From Streptomyces sp. NBC_01775 (GTDB taxonomy: Bacteria; Actinomycetota; Actinomycetes; Streptomycetales; Streptomycetaceae), in contig NZ_CP109104.1 in assembly GCF_035917675.1 (NCBI RefSeq), positions 5,642,001-5,706,000 of the forward strand: a DNA stretch of 64,000 nt. The letters run 5' to 3'. The notes beneath the pieces were generated by a model. The model did no database searches and was not told the DNA's origin. It saw only the letters and a list, made by a program, of their open reading frames with translations. Every line of letters starts with the position of its first letter. Within the stretch, counting starts at the first letter, position 1. Made by a program: the position numbers and the translations under genes. Shown here one piece after another: positions 24,551-34,041 of the stretch.

Positions 24551-25696
24551 GTGACATTTCCGGTAGTCGGCATGGTCGGCGGCGGCCAGCTCGCCCGTAT
24601 GACCCACGAGGCGGGCATCCCCCTCGGCATCAGATTCAAGCTCCTTTCAGACACTCCGCAGGACTCCGCGGCGCAGGTGGTGGGCGACGTCGTCGTCGGT
24701 GACTACCGCGACCTGGAGACGCTGCGGAGTTTCGCACGCGGCTGTGACGTGATCACTTTCGATCACGAACATGTGCCGACCGAGCACCTGCGGGCGCTGG
24801 AGGCGGACGGCATCCCCGTACGCCCCGGGCCCGACGCGCTCGTGCACGCCCAGGACAAGGGCGTCATGCGCGACCGCCTCGCCCGCATGGGCGTCCCCGT
24901 GCCCCGCAACCGCCTCGTGCGCGACCAGGCGGACGTCGCCGCCTTCGCCACGGAGGGCACGGGCTTCCCGGTCGTACTGAAGACGGTGCGCGGCGGCTAC
25001 GACGGCAAGGGTGTGTGGGTCGTACGCGACGCGGACGACCCGTCCGCCGCCGAGCCCTTCAAAGCGGGCGTGCCCGTGCTCGCCGAGGAGAAGGTCGACT
25101 TCGCCAGGGAGCTGGCCGCAGGCGTTGTCCGCTCCCCGCACGGCCAGGCCGTCGCCTACCCCGTCGTCGAGTCCATCCAGACCGACGGCGTGTGCGACAC
25201 CGTGATCGCGCCGGCGCCCGGCCTCCCGGAGGCGGCGGCGGTGCACGCGCAGGAGCTGGCGCTGCGGATCGCGCACGAGCTGGGCGTGGTCGGACACCTG
25301 GCCGTCGAGCTGTTCGAGACGCGGGACGGCGCGGTGCTCGTCAACGAGCTGGCCATGCGCCCCCACAACTCCGGGCACTGGACGCAGGACGGCGCGGTCA
25401 CCTCGCAGTTCGCCAACCATGTGCGCGCCGTGCTGGACCTCCCGCTCGGTGACCCGCGCTCGCGCGCGCCGTGGACCGTCATGGCCAACGTGCTCGGTGG
25501 CGACTACCCCGACATGTACTCCGCGTACCTGCACTGCATGGCCCGTGACCCGCAGCTGAAGATCCACATGTACGGCAAGACGGTGAAGCCGGGGCGCAAG
25601 GTGGGCCATGTGAACGTGTACGGCGACGATCTCGCCGACGTCCGCGCCCGCGCCGCCCACGCGGCGGCGTACCTGCGCGGCACGGTCGTGGAGTGA
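24551..25696 (+). CDS. purK: N5-carboxyaminoimidazole ribonucleotide synthase
   Basis: ATP-grasp enzyme of purine synthesis: AIR + bicarbonate + ATP gives N5-CAIR. 381 residues. [15 protein letters not shown] is the N-terminal Rossmann loop, [18 protein letters not shown] the ATP-grasp loop, and [25 protein letters not shown] the metal/ATP-binding C-terminal segment. The GTG start at 24551 fits the conserved N-terminus. The downstream gene purE uses its product. Confidence 0.96.
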   Translation: MTFPVVGMVGGGQLARMTHEAGIPLGIRFKLLSDTPQDSAAQVVGDVVVGDYRDLETLRSFARGCDVITFDHEHVPTEHLRALEADGIPVRPGPDALVHAQDKGVMRDRLARMGVPVPRNRLVRDQADVAAFATEGTGFPVVLKTVRGGYDGKGVWVVRDADDPSAAEPFKAGVPVLAEEKVDFARELAAGVVRSPHGQAVAYPVVESIQTDGVCDTVIAPAPGLPEAAAVHAQELALRIAHELGVVGHLAVELFETRDGAVLVNELAMRPHNSGHWTQDGAVTSQFANHVRAVLDLPLGDPRSRAPWTVMANVLGGDYPDMYSAYLHCMARDPQLKIHMYGKTVKPGRKVGHVNVYGDDLADVRARAAHAAAYLRGTVVE

Positions 25697-25899
25697 GCGC
25701 GCTCTTACCCGCCGGCCCGCCCCTTGCCCTGAGACGTGCCGGTGCGGCGCGGCGCTCTCCGGTCGCGCTTGTGCCCGTCCTCGGGTGCGTTGCGGCCCCG
25801 CTGTCCCCTCCCGTCCACCCACCCGTTGCCCTGGTTCCCGTCCGATGCCCCCGTTGTCCGGCGCCGCGCCGCCGGGCGTTCTCTCACTCAAGGAGACGT

Positions 25900-26454
25900 A
25901 TGAGCAGTTCAAGCAGTGCCAGTCCGCTTGTCGGGGTGGTCATGGGGTCCGATTCGGACTGGTCGGTCATGGAGGAGGCGGCCAAGGCGCTGGGGGAGTT
26001 CGGGGTCGAGTACGAGGTCGACGTCGTTTCCGCGCACCGGATGCCGCGCGAAATGCTCGCGTACGGCGAGGACGCCGCCGACCGGGGACTCAAGACGATC
26101 ATCGCCGGGGCCGGCGGTGCGGCACACCTGCCGGGCATGCTCGCCTCGGTCACCCCGCTGCCGGTGATCGGCGTCCCGGTGCCTTTGAAGTACCTGGACG
26201 GCATGGACTCCCTGCTCTCCATCGTGCAGATGCCGGCGGGCGTCCCCGTCGCCGCCGTCTCCGTCGCGGGCGCCCGTAACGCGGGCCTGCTCGCCGTCCG
26301 GATGCTCGCCGCGCACGACAGCGGGCTGCGGGAGAAGATGCGCGACTTCCAGCAGGACCTGAACGAGCAGGCCGCCGAGAAGGGCAAGCGGCTGCGCGGC
26401 AAGGTGTCGGGCGACACCGGCTTCGGCTTCGGTCACCCGGGAGGCATCCGATGA
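25900..26454 (+). CDS. purE: N5-carboxyaminoimidazole ribonucleotide mutase
   Basis: Converts N5-CAIR to CAIR. 184 residues: [21 protein letters not shown] (substrate loop), [11 protein letters not shown] (catalytic His), [16 protein letters not shown] and [22 protein letters not shown] 25900 has AAGGAG eight bases upstream; the open frame before it, back to 25693, is not conserved. 203 bp separate it from purK, with no obvious signal. Its stop overlaps the start of the dipeptidase gene (ATGA), so that gene is co-translated. Confidence 0.96.
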   Translation: MSSSSSASPLVGVVMGSDSDWSVMEEAAKALGEFGVEYEVDVVSAHRMPREMLAYGEDAADRGLKTIIAGAGGAAHLPGMLASVTPLPVIGVPVPLKYLDGMDSLLSIVQMPAGVPVAAVSVAGARNAGLLAVRMLAAHDSGLREKMRDFQQDLNEQAAEKGKRLRGKVSGDTGFGFGHPGGIR

Positions 26455-27674
26455 CGCCCGGCCCCGCGCCCGGCCCCCGTTCGGAAGCCGGCCCCCACCT
26501 GGAGGCCGCCCGCGAGCTGCTGGCCGCCCACCCCGTCGTGGACGGGCACAACGACCTGCCGTGGGCGCTGCGCGAGCAGGTGCGCTACGACCTCGACCGG
26601 CTCGACCTGGCCGCCGACCAGAGCGACAGGCTGCACACCGACCTCCCCCGGCTGCGGGCGGGCGGCGTGGGCGCGCAGTTCTGGTCCGTCTACGTGCCGG
26701 GCAAGCTGACCGGCGACCACGCGGTGAGCGCCACCCTGGAGCAGATCGACGTCGTACGGGCCTTCGTGGCGCGCTTCGGCGACGACCTCCAGCTCGCCTT
26801 CAGCGCCGAGGACATGGAGGCGGCACGCGCGCAGGGCCGTATCGCCTCGCTGATGGGCGCCGAGGGCGGGCACTCCATCGACAACTCCCTCGCCACCTTG
26901 CGCGCCCTGCACCAGCTGGGCGTGCGCTATATGACGCTCACGCACAACAACTCGCTCGCCTGGGCCGACTCGGCCACCGACGAGCCCCGCGCCGACGGGC
27001 TCTCCCGCTTCGGTGAGGAGGTCGTGCGCGAGATGAACCGGCTGGGCATGCTCGTCGACCTCTCCCACGTCGCCGCCTCCACGATGCGCGACGCGCTGCG
27101 CGTCACCGAGGCGCCGGTGATCTTCTCGCACTCCTCGGCGCGCGCCGTGTGCGATCACCCGCGCAACATCCCCGACGACGTGCTGGCGCTGCTGCCGGAC
27201 AACGGCGGGGTGGCGATGGTGACGTTCGTGCCGAAGTTCGTCCTGAACGAGGCCGCGACCTGGAACGAGGCCGCCGACGCGAACATGACCGCGCACGGCC
27301 TCAGCCCTCTGGAGATGGGCGAGGAGGGCCGGAAGGTGCAGCGGGACTTCGAGCGGGACAACCCCCGCCCGGTCCCGGACGCCTCGACCGTCGCCGATCA
27401 CCTGGACCACATGCGGGAGGTCGCCGGGATCGATCACCTCGGCATCGGCGGCGACTTCGACGGCACGCCCTTCACCCCCGCCCAGCTGGAGGACGTGGCC
27501 GGATACCCGCATCTGGTGGCCGAACTCCTCGGCAGGAAGTGGTCGGAGGCGGACCTGGCCAAGCTCACCTGGGGCAACGCCGTCCGGGTGCTGCGCGAAG
27601 CGCAGGCCGTGGCCCGCGGCATCCAGGCCCGGCGCGGCCCGTCGATCGCCACCCTCGAGCAGCTCGACGGCTGA
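26451..27674 (+). CDS. Membrane dipeptidase (renal dipeptidase, M19 family)
   Basis: 407 residues. Binuclear zinc ligands are visible: [12 protein letters not shown] (HxD), [12 protein letters not shown] (Glu bridge), VDLSHVAAS and [11 protein letters not shown] (two His), and [12 protein letters not shown] (Asp). No signal peptide is apparent, unlike the mammalian enzyme, so it is probably cytoplasmic and cleaves dipeptides, possibly D-containing ones. ATG 26451 overlaps the purE stop. Confidence 0.93.
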   Translation: MTPGPAPGPRSEAGPHLEAARELLAAHPVVDGHNDLPWALREQVRYDLDRLDLAADQSDRLHTDLPRLRAGGVGAQFWSVYVPGKLTGDHAVSATLEQIDVVRAFVARFGDDLQLAFSAEDMEAARAQGRIASLMGAEGGHSIDNSLATLRALHQLGVRYMTLTHNNSLAWADSATDEPRADGLSRFGEEVVREMNRLGMLVDLSHVAASTMRDALRVTEAPVIFSHSSARAVCDHPRNIPDDVLALLPDNGGVAMVTFVPKFVLNEAATWNEAADANMTAHGLSPLEMGEEGRKVQRDFERDNPRPVPDASTVADHLDHMREVAGIDHLGIGGDFDGTPFTPAQLEDVAGYPHLVAELLGRKWSEADLAKLTWGNAVRVLREAQAVARGIQARRGPSIATLEQLDG

Positions 27675-27721
27675 CCCTCCCCGGCCGGCATCCCGTACGG
27701 GTTCGTTGCGCGTCCTGGCGC

Positions 27722-27781
27722 GCGTTCCGTACGCGGTTCCTGTACGCGGCTCCTGTACGTGTTCCTGTACGCGTTCCTTCC
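27722..27781. repeat. About five copies of a 11-13-bp GCGNTTCCTGTAC repeat
   Basis: Imperfect tandem units at 27722-27732, 27733-27745, 27746-27758, 27759-27770 and 27771-27781, between the dipeptidase stop and the amidohydrolase start. Confidence 0.7.
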
Positions 27782-27893
27782 GGACGGCGTGGCGCCTTTG
27801 CGGCGGTTCCCCGAGGGCGAAGCGGTCTTGACCGCGCCCCTCGGGGCCCGCGAGCATCAGGCGCCCCCCCACGCCCGTGTCCAGGGAGGACTG

Positions 27894-30800
27894 TTGGCCA
27901 CCTCGGAAGCATCCGGTTCACGTCCCGCTCAGGCCCCCGCCCCCGCACCCGTCACCGATTCGGCGCCCGATTCCCCGCCCCCCACGGTGTCCACGCCCGC
28001 CGCCGCTCCGGGGCCGGAGGCCGTCACGGCGCCGGGTCCGGAGCGCGTCGCCGTGCCGGAGACCGCTACCGTGCGGGAGACCGCCACCGTGCCGGAGAGC
28101 GGCGTCCTCGCCCGGCGGCGGCTCCTCCAGGCCGGTGCCGTCGCGGGTGGCGCCCTCGCCACCGGCGCCCTCACCGCCCCGTCCCCCGCCGCCGCTGCGG
28201 CCCCAGCGGCTCCGGCGGCCCCCGCGCCCGCCGCGGCGCGCGCCCGGACCCTGTCCTTCTCGGCGGCCACCAACGGTGCCGCCACCCTCGTGCCCAAGGC
28301 CGGGACGCTGATCGCCGAGATGCAGAACATCCTCTGGTCCGTCCCCCGTTCGGGGGGCAAGGCCAAGCCGATCAGCGCGCCGGGGCTGGAGCCCACCCGC
28401 CCCGTGCTGGCCCCCGACGGCAAGACGCTGGCCGTGTGCGCCTACCGCGACGGCGGCTTCCACCTGTGGACCCTGCGCCCGGACGGCTCCGGGCTGCGGC
28501 AGCGCACCGACGGGCCGTGGGACGACCGGGGGCCCGCCTGGTCGCCCGACGGCACCCGGCTGGCCTTCGCCTCCGAGCGCGGCGGCGACCCCGTCAAGGG
28601 CAGCCCGTACCGCGTATGGGTCCTGGATGTGCGCAGCGGCGAGCTGGCCCGGCTCACCGGCAAGGAGGGCCAGGAGGGGCCGCTCCAGGACGGCGCCTGG
28701 GAGGACTTCGACCCCACCTGGTCCCCGGACGGCGAGCGCGTGCTGTGCGTGCGCGGCAAGGTCGTCAGCGCAGAGGCGGGGCCCGTCCTCCAGGCCCGTA
28801 CGGTCGTGTCGGTGGCCGCCGACGGCAGCGGGGACGTACGCGAGGAGCACACCGATCCCACCGAGGGCGTCTCGGTGATGACACCCGCCGTCTCGCCCTC
28901 CGGCAAGCTCGCCTACCTGCGCACGACCCCGGCCCCGAAGGCGTCGTGCACCCTGGTCGTGGACGGGAAGGCGGTGGAGACCGAGGGCGATCTGGAGCCC
29001 GCGCCGCCGCGCTGGACGGACCGCGAGACGCTGCTGCTCACCGTCTCCGGCACCTTCCGGCTGCTGCGCCCCTCGCGCCCCGAGGCCGGTGAGCGCATCC
29101 CCTTCGAGGCCGAACTCCCCGTGGAGCGGCCCCGCTACCAGGTCAAGGACTACGGCTTCGAGGCGCCCGGCAGCCATCCGGTGCGCGGCATCCAGCAGCC
29201 CGTGCTGTCCCCGGACGGCGAGCACGCCGCGTTCGTCGCCGTCAACGCGCTCTGGCTGGCCCGCACCGACGGCAAGGGCCGCCCCCGCAAGCTGGTGCAG
29301 GCGGCGGCGACCCGCTACGTGTGCGCGCCCTCCTTCAGCCGGGACGGCAAGGCGCTGCTCTACAGCGACGACCGCGACGGGCTGCTGGCCGTACGGCGAA
29401 GAGAGCTGGACTCGGGCAAGGAAACGGTGCTGGCCGCCGGAGGCCGGGTCTACCCCGCGCTCTCCCCGGACGGCACCCGGCTGGCCTGCCTGGACATGGC
29501 GGGCAACCTCCTCGTCAAAGACCTCAAGGGCGGCGAGGAGCGCACCTTGGCCAAGCCGCTGGGCGGCGGCGGCATCCCGGGCCCGCCCACCTGGTCGGCC
29601 GACGGGCGCCACATCGCGCTGTGCGACCGCAACAGGCTCAACTACCGCTTCCGCGAGGGCTACAACCTCATCCGCGTCCTCGACGCCGGGAGCGGGAAGG
29701 ACGCGCTGCACCCGCTGGCCTCGCACGCCTCGCTCTCGGACCGCTACTCCTCGGGCCCCGTCTGGTCCCCCGACGGGCGCTGGATCGCCGCCGTCAGCGA
29801 GTCCGCGCTGTGGGTGCTGCCGGTGCGCGCCGACGGCACCCCCGACGGCGAGGCGCGCAAACTGTCCGACGAGAGCGCGGACCACCCCTCCTGGTCGGGC
29901 GATTCGCGCTCGCTGTTGTACGTGTCGGCCGGCAAGCTGCGGCTGCGGTCCGTGGCGGACGGCGGCGGCAAGGCCCGCACCGTGCGCCTGGACCTGAACT
30001 GGCGGCGCCCGGCGCCCAAGCAGACCGTCGTGCACGCCGGACGGCTGTGGGACGGCACGGGCCCGGGGGTGCGCGAGGACGTCGACCTCGTCCTGCGGGA
30101 CGGGCGCATCGCCGAGGTGGCACCGCACCGCGCGGGCCGCCGCGCCGAGCGCCGGGTGGACGCCTCGGAGCTGACCGTGCTGCCGGGCCTGTGGGACTGC
30201 CACACCCACCCCTGGCAGACGACCTACGGCGGCAGGCAGACCGTCGCGCAGCTCGCCTACGGCATCACCACCGCCGTCTCGCTCGGCGGCTTCGCCTACG
30301 AACAGGCCCGGCTGCGCGAGGCGGTGGCGGCCGGCAAGCTCGCCGGGCCCCGGCTGCTGGCCACCGGCGAACTGCTGGACGGGCCGCGTGTCGCCTACAG
30401 CATGGGCAGGGCACACCGCACCGAGGCGGGGCTGCGCCGCTCCCTGGAGCGGGCCGGCGCGCTGGACTGGGACTTCGTCAAGACGTACGTGCGGGCGCCC
30501 GCCTCGATGATGCGGGAGGCCGCAGAGTACGCGCACGAGAAGCTGGGCGTGCGCTCCGGCAGCCATCTGTGCACCCCCGGCGTGCAGATCGGCCAGGACG
30601 TGACGACCCATCTCCAGGCCACCCAGCGGCTGGAGTTCGGCCACGCCACCTCGGCGACCGGGCACAGCTACGAGGACGTCATCGGCATCTACACCACCCC
30701 AGGAGACTTCCACCTCATCGCGACGCCGTTCACCGCGGCGCCGCTCGTGGGCGCGCATCCCGAGCTGGCCGAGGACCGCAGGGTCACCAAGCTCATGCCC

Positions 30801-31310
30801 CCGTGGGACGTGACCGCGGTCAAGCAGCTGGCGGGCACCCCGCCCACCGAGGCGGACCTGGCCACCCTCGATGTGGAGACGGACGTCTACCGCCGCGTCC
30901 TGGCCGCCGGCGGATCCGTCGCGCTGGGCACCGACCAGCCGCTGGTGCCGGTCGGGCTGCATCTGCACATGGCACTGCGCGCCCTGCACCGGGCCGGGCT
31001 GAAGCCGCACGAGGTGCTGCGGACGGCGACGTCGATGGCCGCGAAGGTCTTCGGTGCCGAGCGCGAGCTGGGCACGGTCGAGGAGGGCAAGCTGGCCGAC
31101 CTGACGCTGGTGGACGGCGACCCGCTGACGGACTTCGACTCGCTGATCCGTACGGTCACGGCGGTGCGCGGCGGAGTGCCCTACGAACAGGCCGAGCTGA
31201 TCGACGCCTACAGCACCTCGGGCACCCGCGCGCACGAGGCGCGGGAGGAGCACTGGGAGCACGTGAGCCGCCAGCTGCGCCGCGACAGCTGCTGCGACCT
31301 GGGGCACTGA
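27894..31310 (+). CDS. Tat-exported beta-propeller/amidohydrolase fusion
   Basis: About 1138 residues from TTG 27894, which has GGGAGGA six bases upstream. An ATG at 27759 is in frame but adds unconserved residues. Residues 1-55 are Pro/Ala-rich, then LARRRLLQAGAVAGGALA is a twin-arginine signal. A WD40-like PD40 propeller follows with repeats such as PAWSPDGTRLAF, PTWSPDGERVLC, PVLSPDGEHAAF and PVWSPDGRWIAA. The C-terminal ~400 residues are an amidohydrolase: LWDCHTHPWQT (HxH), DFVKTYVRAP (likely carbamylated Lys), SGSHLCTPG and LGTDQPLVPVG (Asp). TolB-like propeller plus imidazolonepropionase-like hydrolase fusions are known; the substrate is not. Being exported by Tat, it folds with metal in the cytoplasm. 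Confidence 0.9.
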   Translation: MATSEASGSRPAQAPAPAPVTDSAPDSPPPTVSTPAAAPGPEAVTAPGPERVAVPETATVRETATVPESGVLARRRLLQAGAVAGGALATGALTAPSPAAAAAPAAPAAPAPAAARARTLSFSAATNGAATLVPKAGTLIAEMQNILWSVPRSGGKAKPISAPGLEPTRPVLAPDGKTLAVCAYRDGGFHLWTLRPDGSGLRQRTDGPWDDRGPAWSPDGTRLAFASERGGDPVKGSPYRVWVLDVRSGELARLTGKEGQEGPLQDGAWEDFDPTWSPDGERVLCVRGKVVSAEAGPVLQARTVVSVAADGSGDVREEHTDPTEGVSVMTPAVSPSGKLAYLRTTPAPKASCTLVVDGKAVETEGDLEPAPPRWTDRETLLLTVSGTFRLLRPSRPEAGERIPFEAELPVERPRYQVKDYGFEAPGSHPVRGIQQPVLSPDGEHAAFVAVNALWLARTDGKGRPRKLVQAAATRYVCAPSFSRDGKALLYSDDRDGLLAVRRRELDSGKETVLAAGGRVYPALSPDGTRLACLDMAGNLLVKDLKGGEERTLAKPLGGGGIPGPPTWSADGRHIALCDRNRLNYRFREGYNLIRVLDAGSGKDALHPLASHASLSDRYSSGPVWSPDGRWIAAVSESALWVLPVRADGTPDGEARKLSDESADHPSWSGDSRSLLYVSAGKLRLRSVADGGGKARTVRLDLNWRRPAPKQTVVHAGRLWDGTGPGVREDVDLVLRDGRIAEVAPHRAGRRAERRVDASELTVLPGLWDCHTHPWQTTYGGRQTVAQLAYGITTAVSLGGFAYEQARLREAVAAGKLAGPRLLATGELLDGPRVAYSMGRAHRTEAGLRRSLERAGALDWDFVKTYVRAPASMMREAAEYAHEKLGVRSGSHLCTPGVQIGQDVTTHLQATQRLEFGHATSATGHSYEDVIGIYTTPGDFHLIATPFTAAPLVGAHPELAEDRRVTKLMPPWDVTAVKQLAGTPPTEADLATLDVETDVYRRVLAAGGSVALGTDQPLVPVGLHLHMALRALHRAGLKPHEVLRTATSMAAKVFGAERELGTVEEGKLADLTLVDGDPLTDFDSLIRTVTAVRGGVPYEQAELIDAYSTSGTRAHEAREEHWEHVSRQLRRDSCCDLGH

Positions 31311-31321
31311 GGGCCTGACGT

Positions 31322-31358
31322 GCGGGGCCGGGCCCGGTGTGTCAGGGCCCGGCCCCGC
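31322..31358. terminator. Strong terminator after the propeller-amidohydrolase gene
   Basis: GCGGGGCCGGGCCC (31322-31335) and GGGCCCGGCCCCGC (31345-31358): perfect 14-bp stem, 9-nt loop, 12 bp after the stop. Confidence 0.85.
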
Positions 31359-31425
31359 GTGCTGCGGTGGCTGTCGCGCGCCGGGGCCCTACCGGGCGCT
31401 ACGGAGTACTCGAAGGCGGGCCGGC

Positions 31426-31478
31426 GCACTCACGACAGCGCACTCACGACAGCGCACCCACGACAGCGCCCCGACAGC
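31426..31478. repeat. 14-bp tandem repeat GCACTCACGACAGC, about 3.7 copies
   Basis: Copies at 31426-31439, 31440-31453, 31454-31467 and a partial one at 31468-31478, in the gap between convergent genes. Confidence 0.8.
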
Positions 31479-31494
31479 ACACAGCACTGCTTCA

Positions 31495-32448
31495 CTACTT
31501 CGCCGCCGGGACCGTGTCCGTGAAACGAGTGCCCGACTTCCGGTATCCGTCCACCTTTTCCCGCACCTGGGCCGGCGTCAGCACCTGGTCCTTGACGTGG
31601 AGGGTGTAGTCGACCTTCTCGTCGTAGCCGCGGTCCTGGGTCTCCGGCTGGCCCTCGAGGTCGATCAGCCACTGGTTGAAGCTGATCGACATCGGCTGCT
31701 CCGGCAGATAGTCCGCCCCGTGCCGGCTGACCTGCTTGCCGTCGACGTAGTACGTGATGTTCTTGTCGTCGATGGTCAGCACCAGGTCGTGCCAGCCGTC
31801 GAAGCTCTGCCGGGCCGTGGAGTGGGTGTTGACGGCTTCATAGGGGTCGGGGCGGTAGGTCTCCCAGGACGTGGTGAAGAGGGTGGGCTCCGTCTCCCCC
31901 CAGCCGCCGTTGGGCAGATACTCGAAGTCGTACTCCCCGTAGCCGTCGTCCATCGGCGCCTTGAGCTCGTTGATGGTGAAGAACGACTGCACCAGGCGGT
32001 CACCGTCGGGACCGGAGCCGGGGGCGTCGGCGAAGCGGACCCGGGCGGCGTAGGTGCCGTTCTTGAACTTCATGTCCTTGGTGGACACTTCGCTCTGCTT
32101 GGTGCTCTCGGGCGTTCCGGCCGAGGTGGTGCGCAGATTCATCACGCTGTTGCCGGCGTCGGCCTCGAAGGTGACGTTCTCCGCCGCCCAGGTCGCCCCC
32201 GGGACGCCGGGGCCACCCTCGCCCGAGCGCGCGGTCCATCCGTTCTCGGCGAGCTTCGGGTCCGCGTGATCCTTGTAGTTGAAGTCGTCGAACAAAACCT
32301 CGCCGGCGGCCGACGCGGACTTCACGGTGTCGTCCTCGACCCCTCCGGCGTCGGCCTGGAAGGCGAGAGCGGTGAGGGCGAGACCTGTCGCCGCCGCGGT
32401 CGCCACTGCGGTGCGCGTTCTGCCGCTTAAGCGGTACTTTCCGGGCAC
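31495..32448 (-). CDS. Secreted glycoside hydrolase family 16 (beta-glucanase-like)
   Basis: 317 residues. Signal peptide: RLSGRTRTAVATAAATGLALTA. The jelly-roll domain follows with VLFDDFNYKDHADPKLAENGW at its start. The GH16 active-site strand is YGEYDFEYLP (Glu-Tyr-Asp-Phe-Glu, near residue 170), with ITYYVDGKQVSR and FNQWLIDLEG as usual flanking elements. It probably cuts beta-1,3/1,4-glucans or related galactans outside the cell. GTG 32448 has GGAG eight bases upstream. Convergent with the amidohydrolase gene. Confidence 0.92.
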   Translation of the reverse strand: MPGKYRLSGRTRTAVATAAATGLALTALAFQADAGGVEDDTVKSASAAGEVLFDDFNYKDHADPKLAENGWTARSGEGGPGVPGATWAAENVTFEADAGNSVMNLRTTSAGTPESTKQSEVSTKDMKFKNGTYAARVRFADAPGSGPDGDRLVQSFFTINELKAPMDDGYGEYDFEYLPNGGWGETEPTLFTTSWETYRPDPYEAVNTHSTARQSFDGWHDLVLTIDDKNITYYVDGKQVSRHGADYLPEQPMSISFNQWLIDLEGQPETQDRGYDEKVDYTLHVKDQVLTPAQVREKVDGYRKSGTRFTDTVPAAK

Positions 32449-32575
32449 TTGTCATCTCCTTGTGGGGGGAAACCACTGGGGAACCACCAGCGGTCAACTG
32501 AACGGAGCGTAGACGGAATCGGTTCAACCCACTTAGGAGTCAAGGGCGTTGACGCCGGAGAGAGCCTCCCTGCGA

Positions 32576-32611
32576 AGGAACGCCCCTGCCATTCCCGGCA
32601 GGGGCGTTCCT
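32576..32611. terminator. Terminator downstream of the acyl-CoA dehydrogenase
   Basis: AGGAACGCCCCTGCC (32576-32590) and GGCAGGGGCGTTCCT (32597-32611): perfect 15-bp stem with a 6-nt loop. Confidence 0.85.
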
Positions 32612-32714
32612 CGTTGTCTTCGACCGGCCGGAGCACCGCCCGGACGGCGTTGGCCGCGAGCGGACCCGGCACCTGGACTCGGGCCAGGGCGGTTGGCGAA
32701 GCCGTGCCTACGGC

Positions 32715-33881
32715 CTACGGCAGGTTGCGCGCCATGACGATGCGCTGGACCTGGTTGGTGCCCTCGTAGATCTGCGTGATCTTCGCGTCCCGCATCATCC
32801 GCTCGACCGGGTAGTCGCGGGTGTAGCCGTAGCCGCCGAGGAGCTGGACGGCGTCCGTGGTGATCTCCATGGCCGCGTCGGAGGCGTAGCACTTGGCTGC
32901 GGCGCCGAAGAAGGTGAGGTCTTCCTTCTCGTTGCCCTGGGAGACCCGCTCGGAGCGGGCCGCCGCCGCGTAGGTGAGCTGGCGGGCCGCCTCGATCTTC
33001 ATCGCCATGTCGGCCAGCATGAACTGCACGCCCTGGAAGTCGCCGATGGGCTTGCCGAACTGCTTGCGTTCCTGGACATAGCCCTTGGCGTAGTCGAGGG
33101 CGCCCTGCGCGATACCGAGGGCCTGGGCCGCGATGGTGATGCGGGTGTGGTCGAGGGTCTTCATGGCGGTGGCGAAGCCGCTGCCCTCGGCGCCGATGAT
33201 CCGGTCCGCCGGGATGCGGACGTTGTCCAGGTAGACCTCGCGGGTCGGGCTGCCCTTGATGCCGAGCTTCTTCTCCGGGGCGCCGAAGGAGACGCCCGCG
33301 TCGTCCTTCTCCACGACGAAGGCGGAGATGCCCTTGGTGCGCTTGTCCGGGTCGGTGACGGCCATCACCGTGTAGTAGTCCGAGACGCCCGCGTTGGTGA
33401 TCCAGCGCTTGACGCCGTTGAGGACCCAGCTGTCGCCGTCCCGTACGGCCTTGGTCTTCATGCCGCCCGCGTCCGAACCGGCGTCCGGCTCGCTCAGACA
33501 GTAGGAGAACATCGCCTCGCCCTTGGCCAGCGGCGTCAGGTAGCGCTTCTTCAGCTCGTCCGAGGCGGAGAGCATCACCGGCAGCGAGCCCAGCTTGTTG
33601 ACGGCGGGGATCAGCGAGGAGGAGCCGCACACCCGGGCGACCTCCTCGATGACGATGACCGTGGCCAGCGCGTCAGCCCCGGCGCCGCCGTACTCCTCGG
33701 GGACGTGCACGGCGTGCAGATCGTTGGCCACCAGCGCGTCCAGCGCCTCCTGCGGGAACCGCGCCTCCTCGTCCACCTCGGCGGCGTGCGGAGCGATCTT
33801 CGCCTCGGCGAGCCCACGCACCGAGTCGCGGAGCATGTCGTGTTCCTCGGACGGCCGGTAGAGGTCGAAATCAGACGCCAA
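32715..33881 (-). CDS. Acyl-CoA dehydrogenase (FadE25/AcdA-like)
   Basis: 388 residues, flavin-dependent alpha,beta-dehydrogenation of acyl-CoA in fatty-acid or branched-chain catabolism. FSYCLSEPDAGSDAGGM and WITNAGVSDYYTVMAVTD are the FAD/substrate motifs. QLLGGYGYTRDYPVERMMRD and the C-terminal IYEGTNQVQRIVMARNL contain the catalytic Glu region. The start is TTG 33881, with AAGGAG upstream. Position near purE/purK matches fadE25 in M. tuberculosis (from memory). Single gene, with its own terminator. Confidence 0.95.
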   Translation of the reverse strand: MASDFDLYRPSEEHDMLRDSVRGLAEAKIAPHAAEVDEEARFPQEALDALVANDLHAVHVPEEYGGAGADALATVIVIEEVARVCGSSSLIPAVNKLGSLPVMLSASDELKKRYLTPLAKGEAMFSYCLSEPDAGSDAGGMKTKAVRDGDSWVLNGVKRWITNAGVSDYYTVMAVTDPDKRTKGISAFVVEKDDAGVSFGAPEKKLGIKGSPTREVYLDNVRIPADRIIGAEGSGFATAMKTLDHTRITIAAQALGIAQGALDYAKGYVQERKQFGKPIGDFQGVQFMLADMAMKIEAARQLTYAAAARSERVSQGNEKEDLTFFGAAAKCYASDAAMEITTDAVQLLGGYGYTRDYPVERMMRDAKITQIYEGTNQVQRIVMARNLP

Positions 33882-34041
33882 GGGGTCTCACTCCTTAAGA
33901 GAGCGTGCCAGCGGATTGCTAATTACCGTTAAGTAACTCGATTTTAGTGGGGGAGACGCCCCCAGGGGTACGTGAGGTTCGCGACAGGAGAGGCCCCGTT
34001 ATGCTCGCGGGCAGCGTTCTGCCGTCCCAAGGAGCACCCGT

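Noticed and set aside
27918..31307. 1129-codon open frame on the minus strand under the propeller-amidohydrolase gene
   Set aside because: Antisense shadow caused by strong third-position GC bias; no domains.
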